From assembly GCA_902800585.1 (NCBI GenBank), contig CADCEW010000033.1, positions 1 to 40,586 on the forward strand: a stretch of 40,586 nucleotides of DNA, written 5' to 3'. A program made the position numbers and the translations under genes. This document shows, in pieces, positions 6,367 through 16,506 of this stretch. The DNA is from an uncultured Prevotellaceae bacterium. GTDB taxonomy: Bacteria > Bacteroidota > Bacteroidia > Bacteroidales > Bacteroidaceae. The notes below the pieces were generated by a model, which did not search any database, was not told the DNA's origin, and saw nothing but the letters and a program-made list of their open reading frames with translations. The stretch's first letter is position 1. Each line of letters opens with the position of its first letter.

Positions 6367-8044
6367 AATACTCAAACGAGCTTCCTCCCAAGAACTCCCT
6401 CAACAGCGATGTCGGAGGTATCTGGTCCTCAGGAATGGGTTTGATATATCGCAGGAATTTACGCAGGCGATAGGCTTCCGCATACTCCTCACAGTTCTCA
6501 GGCACATTCTCCAGCAACGGCTCTGCCTGACTCTTGATGACTGCCAGTTCGAAGAGCATCGCTGAATTGAATATTGCATCGGCATTTTCCTGATAGGGGA
6601 ATATCCAGCGGTTCTCGCCACGACGCACAGATGCCCATCGGTGTATCGAGTCCTGTGCCGATACACCCCGATATTTATAGTCGCGGATGATACGTCTCAA
6701 CAGGCGGTTGTCTGTCGTGGGGATATAGTTGTGATTATCCAACAGGATGGTCGTCAGTGCAGAGGCATACACACGGAATATCTGTGATGGTGGTATCTGT
6801 GCCGTCAGTTCAGGATTCAGGGCATGAATCCCCTCTACCACCAGAACCTCATTACCCTTCAACTTGAGTTTCCTGCCACTGGGCTTACTTGTTCCTGTCT
6901 GGAAGTCATAGCGTGGCAGTTCTACTTCCTCGCCCCTGAACAGGGCATTCATCTGTTCGTTAAGCAGTGGGATATTCAAGGCATGCAGATGCTCATAGTC
7001 ATAGTCGCCATTCTCATCACGTGGTGTCTTGTCGCGATCCATAAAATAGTCGTCCAAGGAAATACCGATAGGATAGATGCTATTGACAGCCAGTTGCACA
7101 CTCAGACGCTTGCAAGTCGTTGTCTTACCACTACTCGAAGGGCCTGCGATGAGAACCATCCTGACACCTGGCCTACGTGCTATCTCGTCAGCTATATGGG
7201 CAATCTTCTTCTCCTGCAGCGCCTCTCCGACTTGTATAAGTTGGTTGGATTTGCCCTTGGCAATGGCTTCGTTGAGATCGCCCACTGTACGCATCCTGAC
7301 AATATCCTGCCAACGATGATGCTCCTTGAATATTTCAAACATCTTATCCTGACGGAAGAATGTTCCCAGTCGCGAGGGATCATCGCGCGAGGGGATGCGC
7401 AGGAGAACGCCATCAAAATAATACTCCAGTCCGAAGAGGCGTAACTGACCTGTAGAGGTGAGCAGGGCACCATAATAATAGTCGTAATAGCCGTCTATGT
7501 CATAGTAGGTCGTATAGAGACGCCCAGAACTCTCTAATAGCTTGACTTTCGAGAGACTGCCTGCCTCGCTGAATATCTTGATAGCCTCCTCCGTCGTTGT
7601 CTCATAGCGATGAATCGGCAGGTCGGCATCAATAATCTCACGCATCTTCCTCTCCAGTTCATGGACATCATCAGGAGTAATCTCTATCCTCTCTCCTCTC
7701 TCCTCTCTCCTCTCAATATTCACGAAATAGCCGTTCGACACAGGGATGTCTATGACCACACGACAGTTCGGCCAAAGGTCGTGAGCCGCCTTACAGAGGA
7801 CGAAGAACAGACTGCGCGTATAGGTGCGGAGACCGCTGGACGAATGGAGGTCGAGGAACTCGACATCCTTGGGTTTATACACTTGGAAGTGCATTCCTTC
7901 CACTTTGTTGTTGACACGCGCACTGACAGGTCCGTACTCCATCTGCAGGCCTGTCTGAGAAAAAATTTCAGAAAGTGTGCTTCCAATGCGTACATCTAAA
8001 ATTTTTTTATTATTTTTGCAACGGATTTGGATAGTTTGTTCCAT
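6365..8044 (-). CDS. Nucleoside kinase (TGS-like plus uridine kinase domains)
   Basis: 559 residues. Residues 1-60 resemble a TGS domain (IQIRCKNNKKILDVRIGSTL) and about 60-230 a ThrRS-like second additional domain. From about 295 follows a P-loop phosphoribulokinase/uridine kinase domain with Walker A GPSSSGKTTT at 301-310, then LDDYF and RIIRDYKYRG. This fusion is a known conserved cytoplasmic family in Bacteroidota and Firmicutes, named nucleoside (uridine/cytidine-type) kinase, acting in nucleotide salvage. The exact substrate is not set by sequence. A -7 box TACTTTTG is 20 bases upstream. Oddly, residues 111-119 (ERREERGER) are encoded by a 7-bp DNA repeat, in the linker before the ITPDDV segment. 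Confidence 0.88.
   Translation of the reverse strand: MEQTIQIRCKNNKKILDVRIGSTLSEIFSQTGLQMEYGPVSARVNNKVEGMHFQVYKPKDVEFLDLHSSSGLRTYTRSLFFVLCKAAHDLWPNCRVVIDIPVSNGYFVNIERREERGERIEITPDDVHELERKMREIIDADLPIHRYETTTEEAIKIFSEAGSLSKVKLLESSGRLYTTYYDIDGYYDYYYGALLTSTGQLRLFGLEYYFDGVLLRIPSRDDPSRLGTFFRQDKMFEIFKEHHRWQDIVRMRTVGDLNEAIAKGKSNQLIQVGEALQEKKIAHIADEIARRPGVRMVLIAGPSSSGKTTTCKRLSVQLAVNSIYPIGISLDDYFMDRDKTPRDENGDYDYEHLHALNIPLLNEQMNALFRGEEVELPRYDFQTGTSKPSGRKLKLKGNEVLVVEGIHALNPELTAQIPPSQIFRVYASALTTILLDNHNYIPTTDNRLLRRIIRDYKYRGVSAQDSIHRWASVRRGENRWIFPYQENADAIFNSAMLFELAVIKSQAEPLLENVPENCEEYAEAYRLRKFLRYIKPIPEDQIPPTSLLREFLGGSSFEY
7688..7714. repeat. 7-bp tandem repeat inside the nucleoside kinase gene
   Basis: CCTCTCT is present in three full units (7688, 7695, 7702) plus six bases of a fourth. 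It encodes the charged ERREERGER stretch on the minus strand. Gain or loss of a unit would shift the reading frame. Confidence 0.8.
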
Positions 8045-8064
8045 ATAGCAAGTTTTTAGTACTG

Positions 8065-8108
8065 CAAAAGTACGAAAAAAAGTGAAAAGTGAAAAGTGAA
8101 AAGTGAAA
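8065..8108 (-). promoter_or_regulatory. Heptad-repeat promoter of the nucleoside kinase gene
   Basis: Minus-strand TACTTTTG at 8072-8065 is the -7 box, 20 bases before the ATG. The place of the -33 box is occupied by four perfect TTTCACT heptads (8108-8081), followed by TTTTTTTCG. No TTG is present at the expected distance. Confidence 0.65.
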
Positions 8109-8132
8109 AATTAAGAGAAAGAGAGATAATTT

Positions 8133-9881
8133 ATGTCGATTTGGGTATTTTTTAAGTTGTTAGGTTCCCTCGCCTTGCTGATGTTTGGTATGAAGTCGAT
8201 GAGTGAGGCTTTGCAGAAACTGGCGGGACCACAACTGCGCCATGTCCTTGGCGCTATGACGACGAATCGCTTCACAGGTATGCTAACGGGTACCCTTGTG
8301 ACAGCCAGTGTACAGTCGAGTACGGCAACGACAGTGATGACTGTCTCGTTTGTGAATGCAGGACTCCTGACACTCGCCCAGGCTATCTCCGTTATCATGG
8401 GTGCGAACATCGGAACGACCCTCACGGCTTGGATCATGTCGGCAGGCTTCTCGTTTAATATCACCGACTTCGTCTATCCTGCTTTCTTCATCGCTATCAT
8501 CCTGATTTACTATAAACAGAAACGTTTTATCGGTGACTTCCTCTTTGGTATCGCGTTTATGTTTCTGGGATTGGGTACCCTCCGCCAGACAGGTATCGAC
8601 ATGCACTTAGGCGAGAACCAGGCAGTCCTTGACTTCTTCGCCTCCTTCGACCCTAACTCGTTTGGCACCACCCTGCTCTTCTTGCTGTTAGGCGGCATCC
8701 TGACATTCTGTGTACAGTCGTCTGCTGCTGTGATGGCTATCACGATGATCCTCTGTTCGAGTGGCGTCCTGCCTATCTATCAGGGTATCGCCTTGGTGAT
8801 GGGTGAGAATATCGGAACCACAGTGACTTCTAATCTGGCAGCACTCTCAGCGAACACACAGGCACGAAGGGCTGCCCTTGCACACATGTTCTTTAATGTC
8901 TTCGGCGTCATCTGGATATTGTTTATCTTCCGTCCCTTTGTGGATATGGTCTGCGGCTTCGTGGGCTATGATGTCACGATGACAAAGGAGACTGTTGGTG
9001 CTGAGGCGTTCCTCGCCAATGCCGCCAAACTGAGTTTCGTACTGGCTGCCTTCCATACATGCTTTAATGTGGTGAACACGTTCATCCTGATATGGTTTAT
9101 CCCACAGATAGAGAAATTCGTGTGCTGGGTCATCAAACCAAAGAAGGTGGACGAGGAAGAGGATTTCCGTCTGCATTTCATTACCGCTGGCTTCATGAAG
9201 ACCCCAGAGCTCTCTGTCCTCGAGGCACAGAAGGAGATACAGGCATTCTCCGAGCGTATGCAACGGATGTTTAACATGGTACGTGAACTGTTGACGCTGA
9301 GTAGTAGTGAGACAGCTAAGAAGAACAGCGCACAGGTGGGTGACTTCAATAAGCTCTATACACGCATCGAGAAGTACGAGGGTATCTCTGATAACATGGA
9401 ACTGGAGATTGCGAAGTATCTTGATTCTGTCAGTGACGCACACCTCTCCGACGATACAAAGGCGAAGATTCGTGCGATGCTGCGTGAGATATCTGAACTG
9501 GAGTCTATCGGCGATGCCTGCTTTAACATGGCTCGCACCATCTCTCGCAAGTATCAGGGCAAACAGGATCACTTCAATGAGAAACAGTATGACCATATCC
9601 ACCAGATGATGGAGCTTACGGATGAGGCTCTGGGACAGATGAACACCTTGATGTTGGGACGCAAGGACTCTTACGATGTCAATCGCTCCTTCAACCTCGA
9701 GAATGAGATTAATAACTATCGTAACCAACTCAAGTCGCAGAACATCATGGATATCAATAACCATGAGTACACCTACGCCGTAGGTACCATCTACATGGAT
9801 ATCATCAACGAGTGCGAGAAGTTAGGCGACTATGTCGTGAATGTCGTCGAGGCTCGCATGGGCATGCGCAAACATTATTAA
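8133..9881 (+). CDS. Na+/phosphate cotransporter family protein
   Basis: 582 residues. The N-terminal 330 residues hold the two inverted Na/Pi repeats, each marked by the QSS signature (QSSTATT at 61, QSSAAVM at 195) with MGANIGTT and MGENIGTT following. The C-terminal 200 residues are soluble and helical, like PhoU (ELESIGDACFNMARTIS). This is the NptA/YjbB-type layout: an inner membrane carrier moving phosphate or an organic anion with sodium, with a PhoU-like regulatory tail. It is divergent from the kinase gene across an 88-base gap. The TonB-receptor gene begins 25 bases after its stop and may be co-transcribed. The transported anion is inferred from family membership. Confidence 0.9.
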   Translation: MSIWVFFKLLGSLALLMFGMKSMSEALQKLAGPQLRHVLGAMTTNRFTGMLTGTLVTASVQSSTATTVMTVSFVNAGLLTLAQAISVIMGANIGTTLTAWIMSAGFSFNITDFVYPAFFIAIILIYYKQKRFIGDFLFGIAFMFLGLGTLRQTGIDMHLGENQAVLDFFASFDPNSFGTTLLFLLLGGILTFCVQSSAAVMAITMILCSSGVLPIYQGIALVMGENIGTTVTSNLAALSANTQARRAALAHMFFNVFGVIWILFIFRPFVDMVCGFVGYDVTMTKETVGAEAFLANAAKLSFVLAAFHTCFNVVNTFILIWFIPQIEKFVCWVIKPKKVDEEEDFRLHFITAGFMKTPELSVLEAQKEIQAFSERMQRMFNMVRELLTLSSSETAKKNSAQVGDFNKLYTRIEKYEGISDNMELEIAKYLDSVSDAHLSDDTKAKIRAMLREISELESIGDACFNMARTISRKYQGKQDHFNEKQYDHIHQMMELTDEALGQMNTLMLGRKDSYDVNRSFNLENEINNYRNQLKSQNIMDINNHEYTYAVGTIYMDIINECEKLGDYVVNVVEARMGMRKHY

Positions 9882-9906
9882 ACCCATCAAACCCATCAAA
9901 AAATAT

Positions 9907-12900
9907 ATGAGGAAATTATTTCTAACACTACTGCTACTGGTCACTGGACTGTCTGCCTTCGCACAGGTGACGACCTCAGGAATCAACGGTATTGTGACTG
10001 CTGATAACGAAGAAGCGATAGGTGCGACGATTACAGCAAAACATGTCCCTTCAGGAACCATTTATCGGGCCATCACAAACATCGACGGACACTATACCAT
10101 CTCAGGTATGCGCTCTGGCGGCCCCTATGAGGTCGAGATATCGTATATCGGTTTCCAGACGGAGAAGTTCTCGGATATCCAGTTGGATTTAGGACAGAAT
10201 GCCGTTATCAATGCTGCTCTCCACGAAGGCAGTGAGATGCTGCAGGAGGTCGTCGTGGTGGGAAAGGTTAACAGCACTATGCGCTCCGACCGCTCTGGCG
10301 CTGTCACCAACCTGAACGCACAGGCCATGGCAGTCATCCCGACAGTAGGACGTAACATGGCAGACCTTATGAAGATGACACCACAGAGTAGTTCTGCCAG
10401 TGGTTTGGCTATCGGTGGTGGTAACTACCGCCAGTCAAGTGTCACCATCGACGGTGCCTCGTTTAATAATGCCTTCGGCTTGGGTTACTCGCCACTGCCT
10501 GGCGGCGGCACACCAATCTCCCTCGATGCCCTCGACCAGATGACAATCAGCATCACACCCTATGACGTGCGTCAGAGTGGTTTCACAGGCGGTGGCATCA
10601 ATGCTGTCACAAAGAGTGGTACGAATGAGTTTAAGGGCAGCGCTTATACGTATCTCACATCCACGAGTCTGAAGGGTTCCCGCGTGGGCGACGATTCACT
10701 GCCTGTGGATGACGGACATACCAATACCTACGGACTGACCTTCGGAGGTCCTATCCTGAAGGATAAGTTGTTTTTCTTTGTCAATGCTGAGATAGAGGAT
10801 AATGTAACTGCAGGACCTGCTGCCCGCGCTGGTAACGGTGCACCGCCCTGGATGACCACCAACCACCGTCCGCAACTGAGTGAACTGGAGGGACTCTCGG
10901 ATTATCTACAGAAGACGTATGGGCTGACAACAGGTCCTTGGCAGGCTTATAACATCAAGACGCCCGCCTACCGTCTCCTTGCCCGTGTGGACTGGAACAT
11001 CAACGACAACCATAAGTTCAATATCCGCTTTACAAGGTCGAAACGGAAAGAGTCAAAACCGTCTTCTTCATCCCGTACCATTGGCAGCAACCTGTCAAGC
11101 ACGATTTATGGCGGCAACCAGAATATCTATGGTGGGCAGACGAACTATTCCATGGCACCACTCGGCAGCCGCTATTATGCGGAATATAAGTTTACCTCGT
11201 TCGCTGCGGAGTTGAACAGCACCTTCGGCATCTTCCATAACACCCTGCGTGGCACCTACTCTTTCCAAGACCAACCACGCTCTACAGAGTATAACGATGC
11301 GGCTCCTGTCATCGAGTTTGTCATGAACGACGGACAGGACCACTATCCCTCATGGGCGATAACAGGTGATTTGTTCACCTTCGGCAACCTCGCACAAACG
11401 AAGAATACCGTCATCACCGACGAACTGAATGCCACCTTCGGCAAACACAACCTCTTCGCAGGTATCCAGTACGAGCATAACTTTGCAGCTAACGGGTATG
11501 CACCAGCCGCCTCAGGCTATTGGGTCTATGAGGTGACACAGGAACAGGCAAAGAATGCCAACTGGGCTGCTGTCATGGGCGCAACACCACGCCTCTTCGC
11601 CACGACGTATGGCAATAATAGCAACAACTCGATGTTTACCTCGGAGATGAAGACCAACCAGTGGTCGTTCTACCTGCAGGATAATATCACATGGTCGGAA
11701 CGCTTCCGCACCTCTATCGGTGTGCGCCTCGAACTGCCATCCTATCCATCGCTGAAAAACAACTTCAACGAGGAGTATTATAACATCGATTTCGGAGGCG
11801 AACATTTCCGCACGGATAATGTGCCGAAGGCAAGTGTGAGCTTCTCGCCGCGTATCGGTTTCAACTGGGACATCACGGGTGAGCGTAAGTACATCCTCCG
11901 AGGCGGTACAGGTCTCTTCGTAACTCTGGTATGGGACAGACCTCTTATGTCGCCACACCTGCCAATGGCAAGATCCTGCCTACGTTCACCATGAGTCAAG
12001 AGGACATGCTCCGACAGATTCAGGCTACTAGCAAGACTACCGTTCCTGCTGCACCCACCATCCTCAGCGACGACCTCCAGATGCCGAAGACATGGAAGAC
12101 ATCACTGGCATTCGACGCGAAACTGCCATGGGGCATTGACTTCACCCTTGAGGGCATCTATAACCGCGACCTCAATCCTGTCATCGTGTCTAACAGAGAC
12201 CTCTACTGGGACGGCACGTCCACTATCGACCTCGGTCATGGCGATGTGCGTCATAAGATGTCATACTACGACGACAGCCACTCTGCCTATATCCTCGAGA
12301 ACGCAGGCTCTAAGGCCTACTACTTCTCACTAAGTGCACAGGTGCGAAAATCCTTTGACTTCGGTCTCGACCTCTCCGCCTCCTATACCTACTCGAAGGC
12401 GAAATCATACTCCGAGGGTATCGGTGAACAGGTGTCGGCAGCATATAACAACTATCGTCACTCCGTCAATGCCGTCAATGACCAAGAGACGGGCTATGCG
12501 ACATATGTCGCCCCCAACCGCCTCTTGCTGTCTGCCAGTTATAGACTCAAGGAAGGCAAATATGCCACCAACACCTTCAGCCTCATCTATGACGGCTACC
12601 AGAACGGTTTCCTCGGCGACTATTCCTTCAACCGCTACTCGTATGTCTTCAACAGCAATGTTGTTGGCGACCCAACCGCACCAGCAAACCTTCTGTATAT
12701 CCCTGCCTCTCGTGCCGAACTCGACACTTGGGACTTTGCCGACAACGGACAGATTAATGGAGAGGCATATACCGCTGACATGCAGCGCGACGACTTCTGG
12801 GCGTACATCCAACAGGACGACTACCTGAAAGACCGTCTCGGAAAATATACGGAGCGTGGTGGAGCGAAGATGCCCTGGCATCACCAGTTAGACTTCAAGT

Positions 12901-13163
12901 ATGTGCGTGACATGAGTATCAAACTCGGACAGAACCGTCACACCCTTCAGTTAGGCTTGGACATCTTGAACCTCCCGAACTTCCTTTGTAAGAACTGGGG
13001 TGTCTTCAAGCAAGTGACCAGCAACACCCTGTTGACCTACAAGAATGGCAAGTACACCTACAACCTTGTCAATGGCGAGCGCCACACCTCCACCTATCAG
13101 AACTTCGTCGGTCCCAACTCCACCTACCAGATAATGTTTACTATCAGGTATTTGTTTAATTAA
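9907..13163 (+). pseudogene. Oar-like TonB-dependent receptor, broken by an internal deletion and frameshift
   Basis: Signal peptide MRKLFLTLLLLVTGLSAFAQ, then a carboxypeptidase-regulatory-like domain (GINGIVTADNEEAIGATITA), a plug domain (residues about 115-250, IDGASFNNAFG) and a large beta-barrel, ending in MFTIRYLF with a terminal aromatic as in outer membrane barrels. The frame breaks at 11919-11922. The first frame reads RGGTGLF and then garbage to a stop at 11994. The second frame resumes as NSGMGQTSYVAT and runs to 13163. Relatives have GRLPFVWLV-like residues between GLF and NSG, so about 40 bases are missing (length one more than a multiple of three). The ATG at 9907 is chosen over the in-frame ATG at 9841, which overlaps the previous gene and spoils the signal peptide. 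Intact, it would be about 1,100 residues and import an unknown ligand. Confidence 0.85.
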
Positions 13164-13185
13164 TAACAAAATATAAATTTTATAT

Positions 13186-13221
13186 GAAAGCCCTGAAAAC
13201 GTCGATGTTTTTGGGGCTTTC
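13186..13221 (+). terminator. Hairpin after the TonB-receptor gene
   Basis: GAAAGCCC at 13186-13193 pairs with GGGCTTTC at 13214-13221, continued inside by AAAA/TTTT. It is 22 bases past the stop codon. No strong T-run follows on the plus strand, so it may be a weak terminator or an mRNA 3' end stabiliser. Confidence 0.55.
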
Positions 13222-13244
13222 TTACAAATAAGAGATAACCAAAT

Positions 13245-13275
13245 TTGATGGTCTCGTTTTTTTATCATACCTTTG
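13245..13275 (+). promoter_or_regulatory. Promoter abutting the start codon of the HhH/beta-barrel gene
   Basis: TTG at 13245-13247, 20 bases, then TACCTTTG at 13268-13275, a full match to the Bacteroidota promoter. The ATG begins at 13280, only four bases after the -7 box, so transcription would start at or next to the start codon. Confidence 0.75.
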
Positions 13276-13279
13276 CACC

Positions 13280-15280
13280 ATGTTTTTAAAACATTCAGTA
13301 TTTATCCTATCACTGTTCTCCCTAACTTGTCAAGCACAAGTAACAGATGATTGGCAAGAAGTATCCCGTCAATGGTTGGAAACCGAAGACGTGGATGCTT
13401 CTACCATCGAAGAATTCTTCGACCACTTGTCAGAAAAGGCAGAACATCCCATAAACATAAATCAGGCTACCCGGGAGGAATTGGAACAGTTTCCTTTCCT
13501 TATGGAACAGCAAGTAGAGCAACTGTTAGAGTATGTCAGCCGCTATGGTCCTATGCACTCTCTTGGAGAGTTACAGATGTTGACGAGTCTTGATCCAGAA
13601 CGCCTCCAACTGCTGAGACACTTTGTATATATCGGAGACGCTGCTCAAAAAGACGACAGACTCAGACTCGATTCCGTTTTTCGACATGGCAGACATCAGG
13701 TGATAATCACAGGAAAGATCCCCTTTTATAAACGAAAAGGAGATATAAATGGTTATTTAGGCTATAAATATCGGCATTCCCTTCGCTACCAGTTCAACTA
13801 CTACGAGCGTGTGAAATTCGGACTGACAGGAGCACAGGATGCAGGGGAGCCGTTTTTTTCTAACAGAAACCGATGGGGCTATGACTTTTACTCTTACTAT
13901 CTGCAACTCAAAGACATAGGGCGAATAGAGAATCTTTGTCTGGGAATGTATCGAGTGCAACTCGGTATGGGACTGATCATGAACGGAGGATTCTATCTCG
14001 GCAAACTGGCGACACTTCAATCCATGGGACGCTCAGCATCTGTTCTCCGCCCTCATTCCTCTCGTTCTACAGAAGGTTATCTACAGGGAGCCGCTACTAC
14101 CATCCGCCTGCACAAGAACTGGCATCTCACTGCTTTTGCCTCCTATCGTCCTTTGGATGCAACTCTCAACAAAGATAGTACGGCAAGAACGCTCTATTAT
14201 AGCAACTATCATCGCACAACAACAGAAATAGCAAAGAAAAACAATACTCATGAACTGAATCTTGGAGGTAGTGTTGGATGGCGTAAAGGCACTCTCTATG
14301 CCCGAGGCAATTTTCTCTATACTTACTTTGACAGACCACTGATACCCCTAAAAGAGAATACCCCCTATCGACGCTATGCAGCAGAAGGAAGCCGTTTCTT
14401 CAACATGAGTATCGATTATGGTTATACTAATGCAAAGCTGTATTTCTCTGGAGAAACGGCTATGAATCAGAAAGGAGCCCTTGCCACTATCCACCAACTC
14501 AGTTACAGGTTGAGTCATGAACTAACCCTGATAGCCCTTCATCGCTATTATGACAAGAAATACACAGCGTTCCATTCTCAAAGTTTCTGTGAGGGTTCAG
14601 GTATTCAGAATGAACATGGCATCTACAGCGGTTTCTCCTGGCACCCTTCTAACAAGTGGACTTTTAACTGGTACGCTGACTATGCCCACTTCGCATGGCA
14701 ACGTTATCAAGTAAGCATGGCAAGTGATGCCTTTGACACTATGCTCTACGCGCGTACCTTACTAAATAATAAATGGGAACTGGAAGGTCGATATCGATTG
14801 CATATCCGGCAGAACGACAATAAAGAAAAGACCATGCTCATCAATAAGACAGAACATCGGGTACGACTTCGTCTTAATTATGACATGCCTATAGGTCTTT
14901 CTTGGCAGACACAGTTCGACGGAATCGCTGTCTCTTCCATAGAAAAAGACAAAGGTTGGATGATCTCAGAACATGCTGTATATGTTTGGCGATGGTTTCA
15001 ATGTTCTGCTCATATCGCTTATTTTCAAACAGATAATTATGAGAGTAGACTATATCAATACGAGCGTTCTGTTCTTTATAATTACTCATCCATCATGTTA
15101 TATGGAAAAGGTATCCGATATACTGCTATTGCCCGTGCCGACATAGGTAAACACCTCATGCTGATGGCAAAAGTAGGAGTCACCAACTATTTTGACCGTT
15201 CCAAGATATCCAGTGGACAACAGGAAGTCAACGGCTCGTCCATGACAGACATAGATGTGCAGATGAGGTGGAAGTTCTAA
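13280..15280 (+). CDS. Helix-hairpin-helix outer membrane beta-barrel protein
   Basis: 666 residues. Signal peptide MFLKHSVFILSLFSLTCQAQ. Residues about 45-115 form ComEA-like helix-hairpin-helix repeats (INQATREELEQFPFL, then SLGELQMLTSLDPERLQLL). From about 130 to the end, alternating aromatic strands (GYDFYSYYLQLKDIG, GLIMNGGFYLGKLA) end in VQMRWKF, as in outer membrane barrels. This is a common Bacteroidota family annotated only as HhH-domain protein. A role in DNA handling at the outer membrane is possible but unproven. The next Met is too far downstream to keep the signal peptide, so the start at 13280 is firm even though it leaves almost no leader. The gene is convergent with the GT4 gene and overlaps it by four bases. 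Confidence 0.82.
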   Translation: MFLKHSVFILSLFSLTCQAQVTDDWQEVSRQWLETEDVDASTIEEFFDHLSEKAEHPININQATREELEQFPFLMEQQVEQLLEYVSRYGPMHSLGELQMLTSLDPERLQLLRHFVYIGDAAQKDDRLRLDSVFRHGRHQVIITGKIPFYKRKGDINGYLGYKYRHSLRYQFNYYERVKFGLTGAQDAGEPFFSNRNRWGYDFYSYYLQLKDIGRIENLCLGMYRVQLGMGLIMNGGFYLGKLATLQSMGRSASVLRPHSSRSTEGYLQGAATTIRLHKNWHLTAFASYRPLDATLNKDSTARTLYYSNYHRTTTEIAKKNNTHELNLGGSVGWRKGTLYARGNFLYTYFDRPLIPLKENTPYRRYAAEGSRFFNMSIDYGYTNAKLYFSGETAMNQKGALATIHQLSYRLSHELTLIALHRYYDKKYTAFHSQSFCEGSGIQNEHGIYSGFSWHPSNKWTFNWYADYAHFAWQRYQVSMASDAFDTMLYARTLLNNKWELEGRYRLHIRQNDNKEKTMLINKTEHRVRLRLNYDMPIGLSWQTQFDGIAVSSIEKDKGWMISEHAVYVWRWFQCSAHIAYFQTDNYESRLYQYERSVLYNYSSIMLYGKGIRYTAIARADIGKHLMLMAKVGVTNYFDRSKISSGQQEVNGSSMTDIDVQMRWKF

Positions 15281-16389
15281 CCCAACTCCCGATAGAGATC
15301 TAGGACTTGGGCGGCAACATCGGTGCCGCGAAAGCGTTGGATGTATTGTTGGCTGGCGAGGATGCGCTGGGCGCGGTCTTCGGCTCCCTTGAGGACGGCA
15401 GTGATGGCGGCAGCCATGCCTTCGACATCGTCGGGGTGGACATAGAGGGTATCGGGACCGCCTGCCTCTTCGAGACAGGAACCAGTACAGGCGACAACGG
15501 GGAGACCTGCGGCAATGGCTTCGATAATAGGGATGCCAAAGCCTTCGTAACGGGAGGGATAGACAAAGGCTTCTGCAAGGTGATAGATGACGGCAAGGTG
15601 GTCGTCAGAGACGCCACTTAGGAGATGAAGCCTGTCACTCTGGGGGAGCGTCTTCACATAGTCGGTCTGTCTGCCTACGGCGACAAGATGGAGGTCGGAA
15701 GGCAGGAATGGCAGGGCATCGACGGCAAGGCGGAGGTTCTTGCGCTGCTCGATGGTACCTACATTGAGGATGAAGCGGTCGGGCAGGTGGTAGTGCTGAC
15801 GGACATCTGCTATGAGTTGAGGGTTCACTGCATCGGAGAAACGTGGTGCAAAACTCTGATAGATGACACGGATGCGTTTGTCGCTGATGCCTCCTAATTC
15901 CATGATGTCTTGTTTGGTGCGCTCGGAGATAGCGATGATACGGTCGGCTTCCTTTAATGTCTGACGGAATTTCCACTCGTAGAGCTTGGTGTCTATCCAG
16001 TGATAGTATTCTGGATGACGCATGAAGATGAGGTCGTGGATGGTGACAATACCTTTAATACCTGCCTTGCGGAGTCCGATGGGTAGCTCGCCAGAGAGTC
16101 CGTGGTATATCTGTACGCCGTCGCGCTGGAGGTCTTTGATGATGCCGTGGCTACGCCAAAGGGCGGTGAGCGGTGAGCGATTAGCGGTTAGCGAAGGGTA
16201 ACAGAAAGCGGCACCGTCGAGGATTTGGTTGCGGAGGTCGTCGCGGCCTTTATCGGGGGCATAGAGACGCAGGGTGATGTCGTTGTCACCCCGTCTGATA
16301 ATGTCGTTCACCAGTGTCCGTCCGTAACTGCCTAACCCTGTGCCGTTGCGCACGATGCGCTTCGCGTCAAAACCAACGATCAATTTCAT
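15277..16389 (-). CDS. Glycosyltransferase, GT4 family
   Basis: 370 residues, GT-B fold. The N-terminal half opens with MKLIVGFDAKRIVRNGTGLG and has the ITIHDLIF-type segment near residue 120. The C-terminal half has the donor-binding signature VGTIEQRKN (about 215) and the EGFGIPIIEA motif with the conserved Glu pair (EGFGIPIIE near 285). It would transfer a sugar from a nucleotide donor to a growing surface glycan on the cytoplasmic side of the inner membrane; donor and acceptor cannot be read from sequence. A TACCTTTG -7 box lies 19 bases upstream, with a heptad repeat tract behind it. The following gene on this strand (upstream) is the wecE-like transaminase. Confidence 0.88.
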   Translation of the reverse strand: MKLIVGFDAKRIVRNGTGLGSYGRTLVNDIIRRGDNDITLRLYAPDKGRDDLRNQILDGAAFCYPSLTANRSPLTALWRSHGIIKDLQRDGVQIYHGLSGELPIGLRKAGIKGIVTIHDLIFMRHPEYYHWIDTKLYEWKFRQTLKEADRIIAISERTKQDIMELGGISDKRIRVIYQSFAPRFSDAVNPQLIADVRQHYHLPDRFILNVGTIEQRKNLRLAVDALPFLPSDLHLVAVGRQTDYVKTLPQSDRLHLLSGVSDDHLAVIYHLAEAFVYPSRYEGFGIPIIEAIAAGLPVVACTGSCLEEAGGPDTLYVHPDDVEGMAAAITAVLKGAEDRAQRILASQQYIQRFRGTDVAAQVLDLYRELG

Positions 16390-16408
16390 TTCTTTGCTAA
16401 ATCTCTGG

Positions 16409-16416
16409 CAAAGGTA
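16409..16416 (-). promoter_or_regulatory. -7 box of the GT4 gene
   Basis: Minus-strand TACCTTTG (16416-16409) is an exact match, 19 bases before the ATG. The -33 position falls in the heptad repeat at 16425-16487 and has no TTG. Confidence 0.65.
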
Positions 16417-16424
16417 TGAAATAA

Positions 16425-16487
16425 AATTGAAAATTGAAAGTTAAAAATTGAAAATTCAAAGATGAGAGTTGAAAATTGAAAATATTA
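16425..16487. repeat. 7-bp tandem tract (AATTGAA), about nine units, upstream of the GT4 gene
   Basis: From 16425 the sequence divides without gaps into heptads: AATTGAA, AATTGAA, AGTTAAA, AATTGAA, AATTCAA, AGATGAG, AGTTGAA, AATTGAA, AATATTA. It fills most of the 117-base gap between the wecE stop and the GT4 start and covers the -33 region of the GT4 promoter. Confidence 0.85.
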
Positions 16488-16506
16488 TTTTAGACTATCA
16501 CAGATA

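Noticed and set aside
8847-9764. Long open frame (305 codons) antisense to the Na/Pi cotransporter gene
   Set aside because: It lies wholly within a well-recognised gene, has no promoter or family match, and is explained by codon bias of the sense strand.
9841-9906. Earlier in-frame start for the TonB-dependent receptor
   Set aside because: It overlaps the Na/Pi gene by 41 bases and would put 22 residues in front of a clean signal peptide.
9882-9906. Two 9-bp AAACCCATC units between the Na/Pi and receptor genes
   Set aside because: Only two copies, too few to separate from chance.
11931-13163. Separate gene encoding the second half of the TonB-dependent receptor
   Set aside because: It starts inside a beta-barrel strand, has no signal peptide or plug, and continues the upstream frame's family sequence after a short gap.
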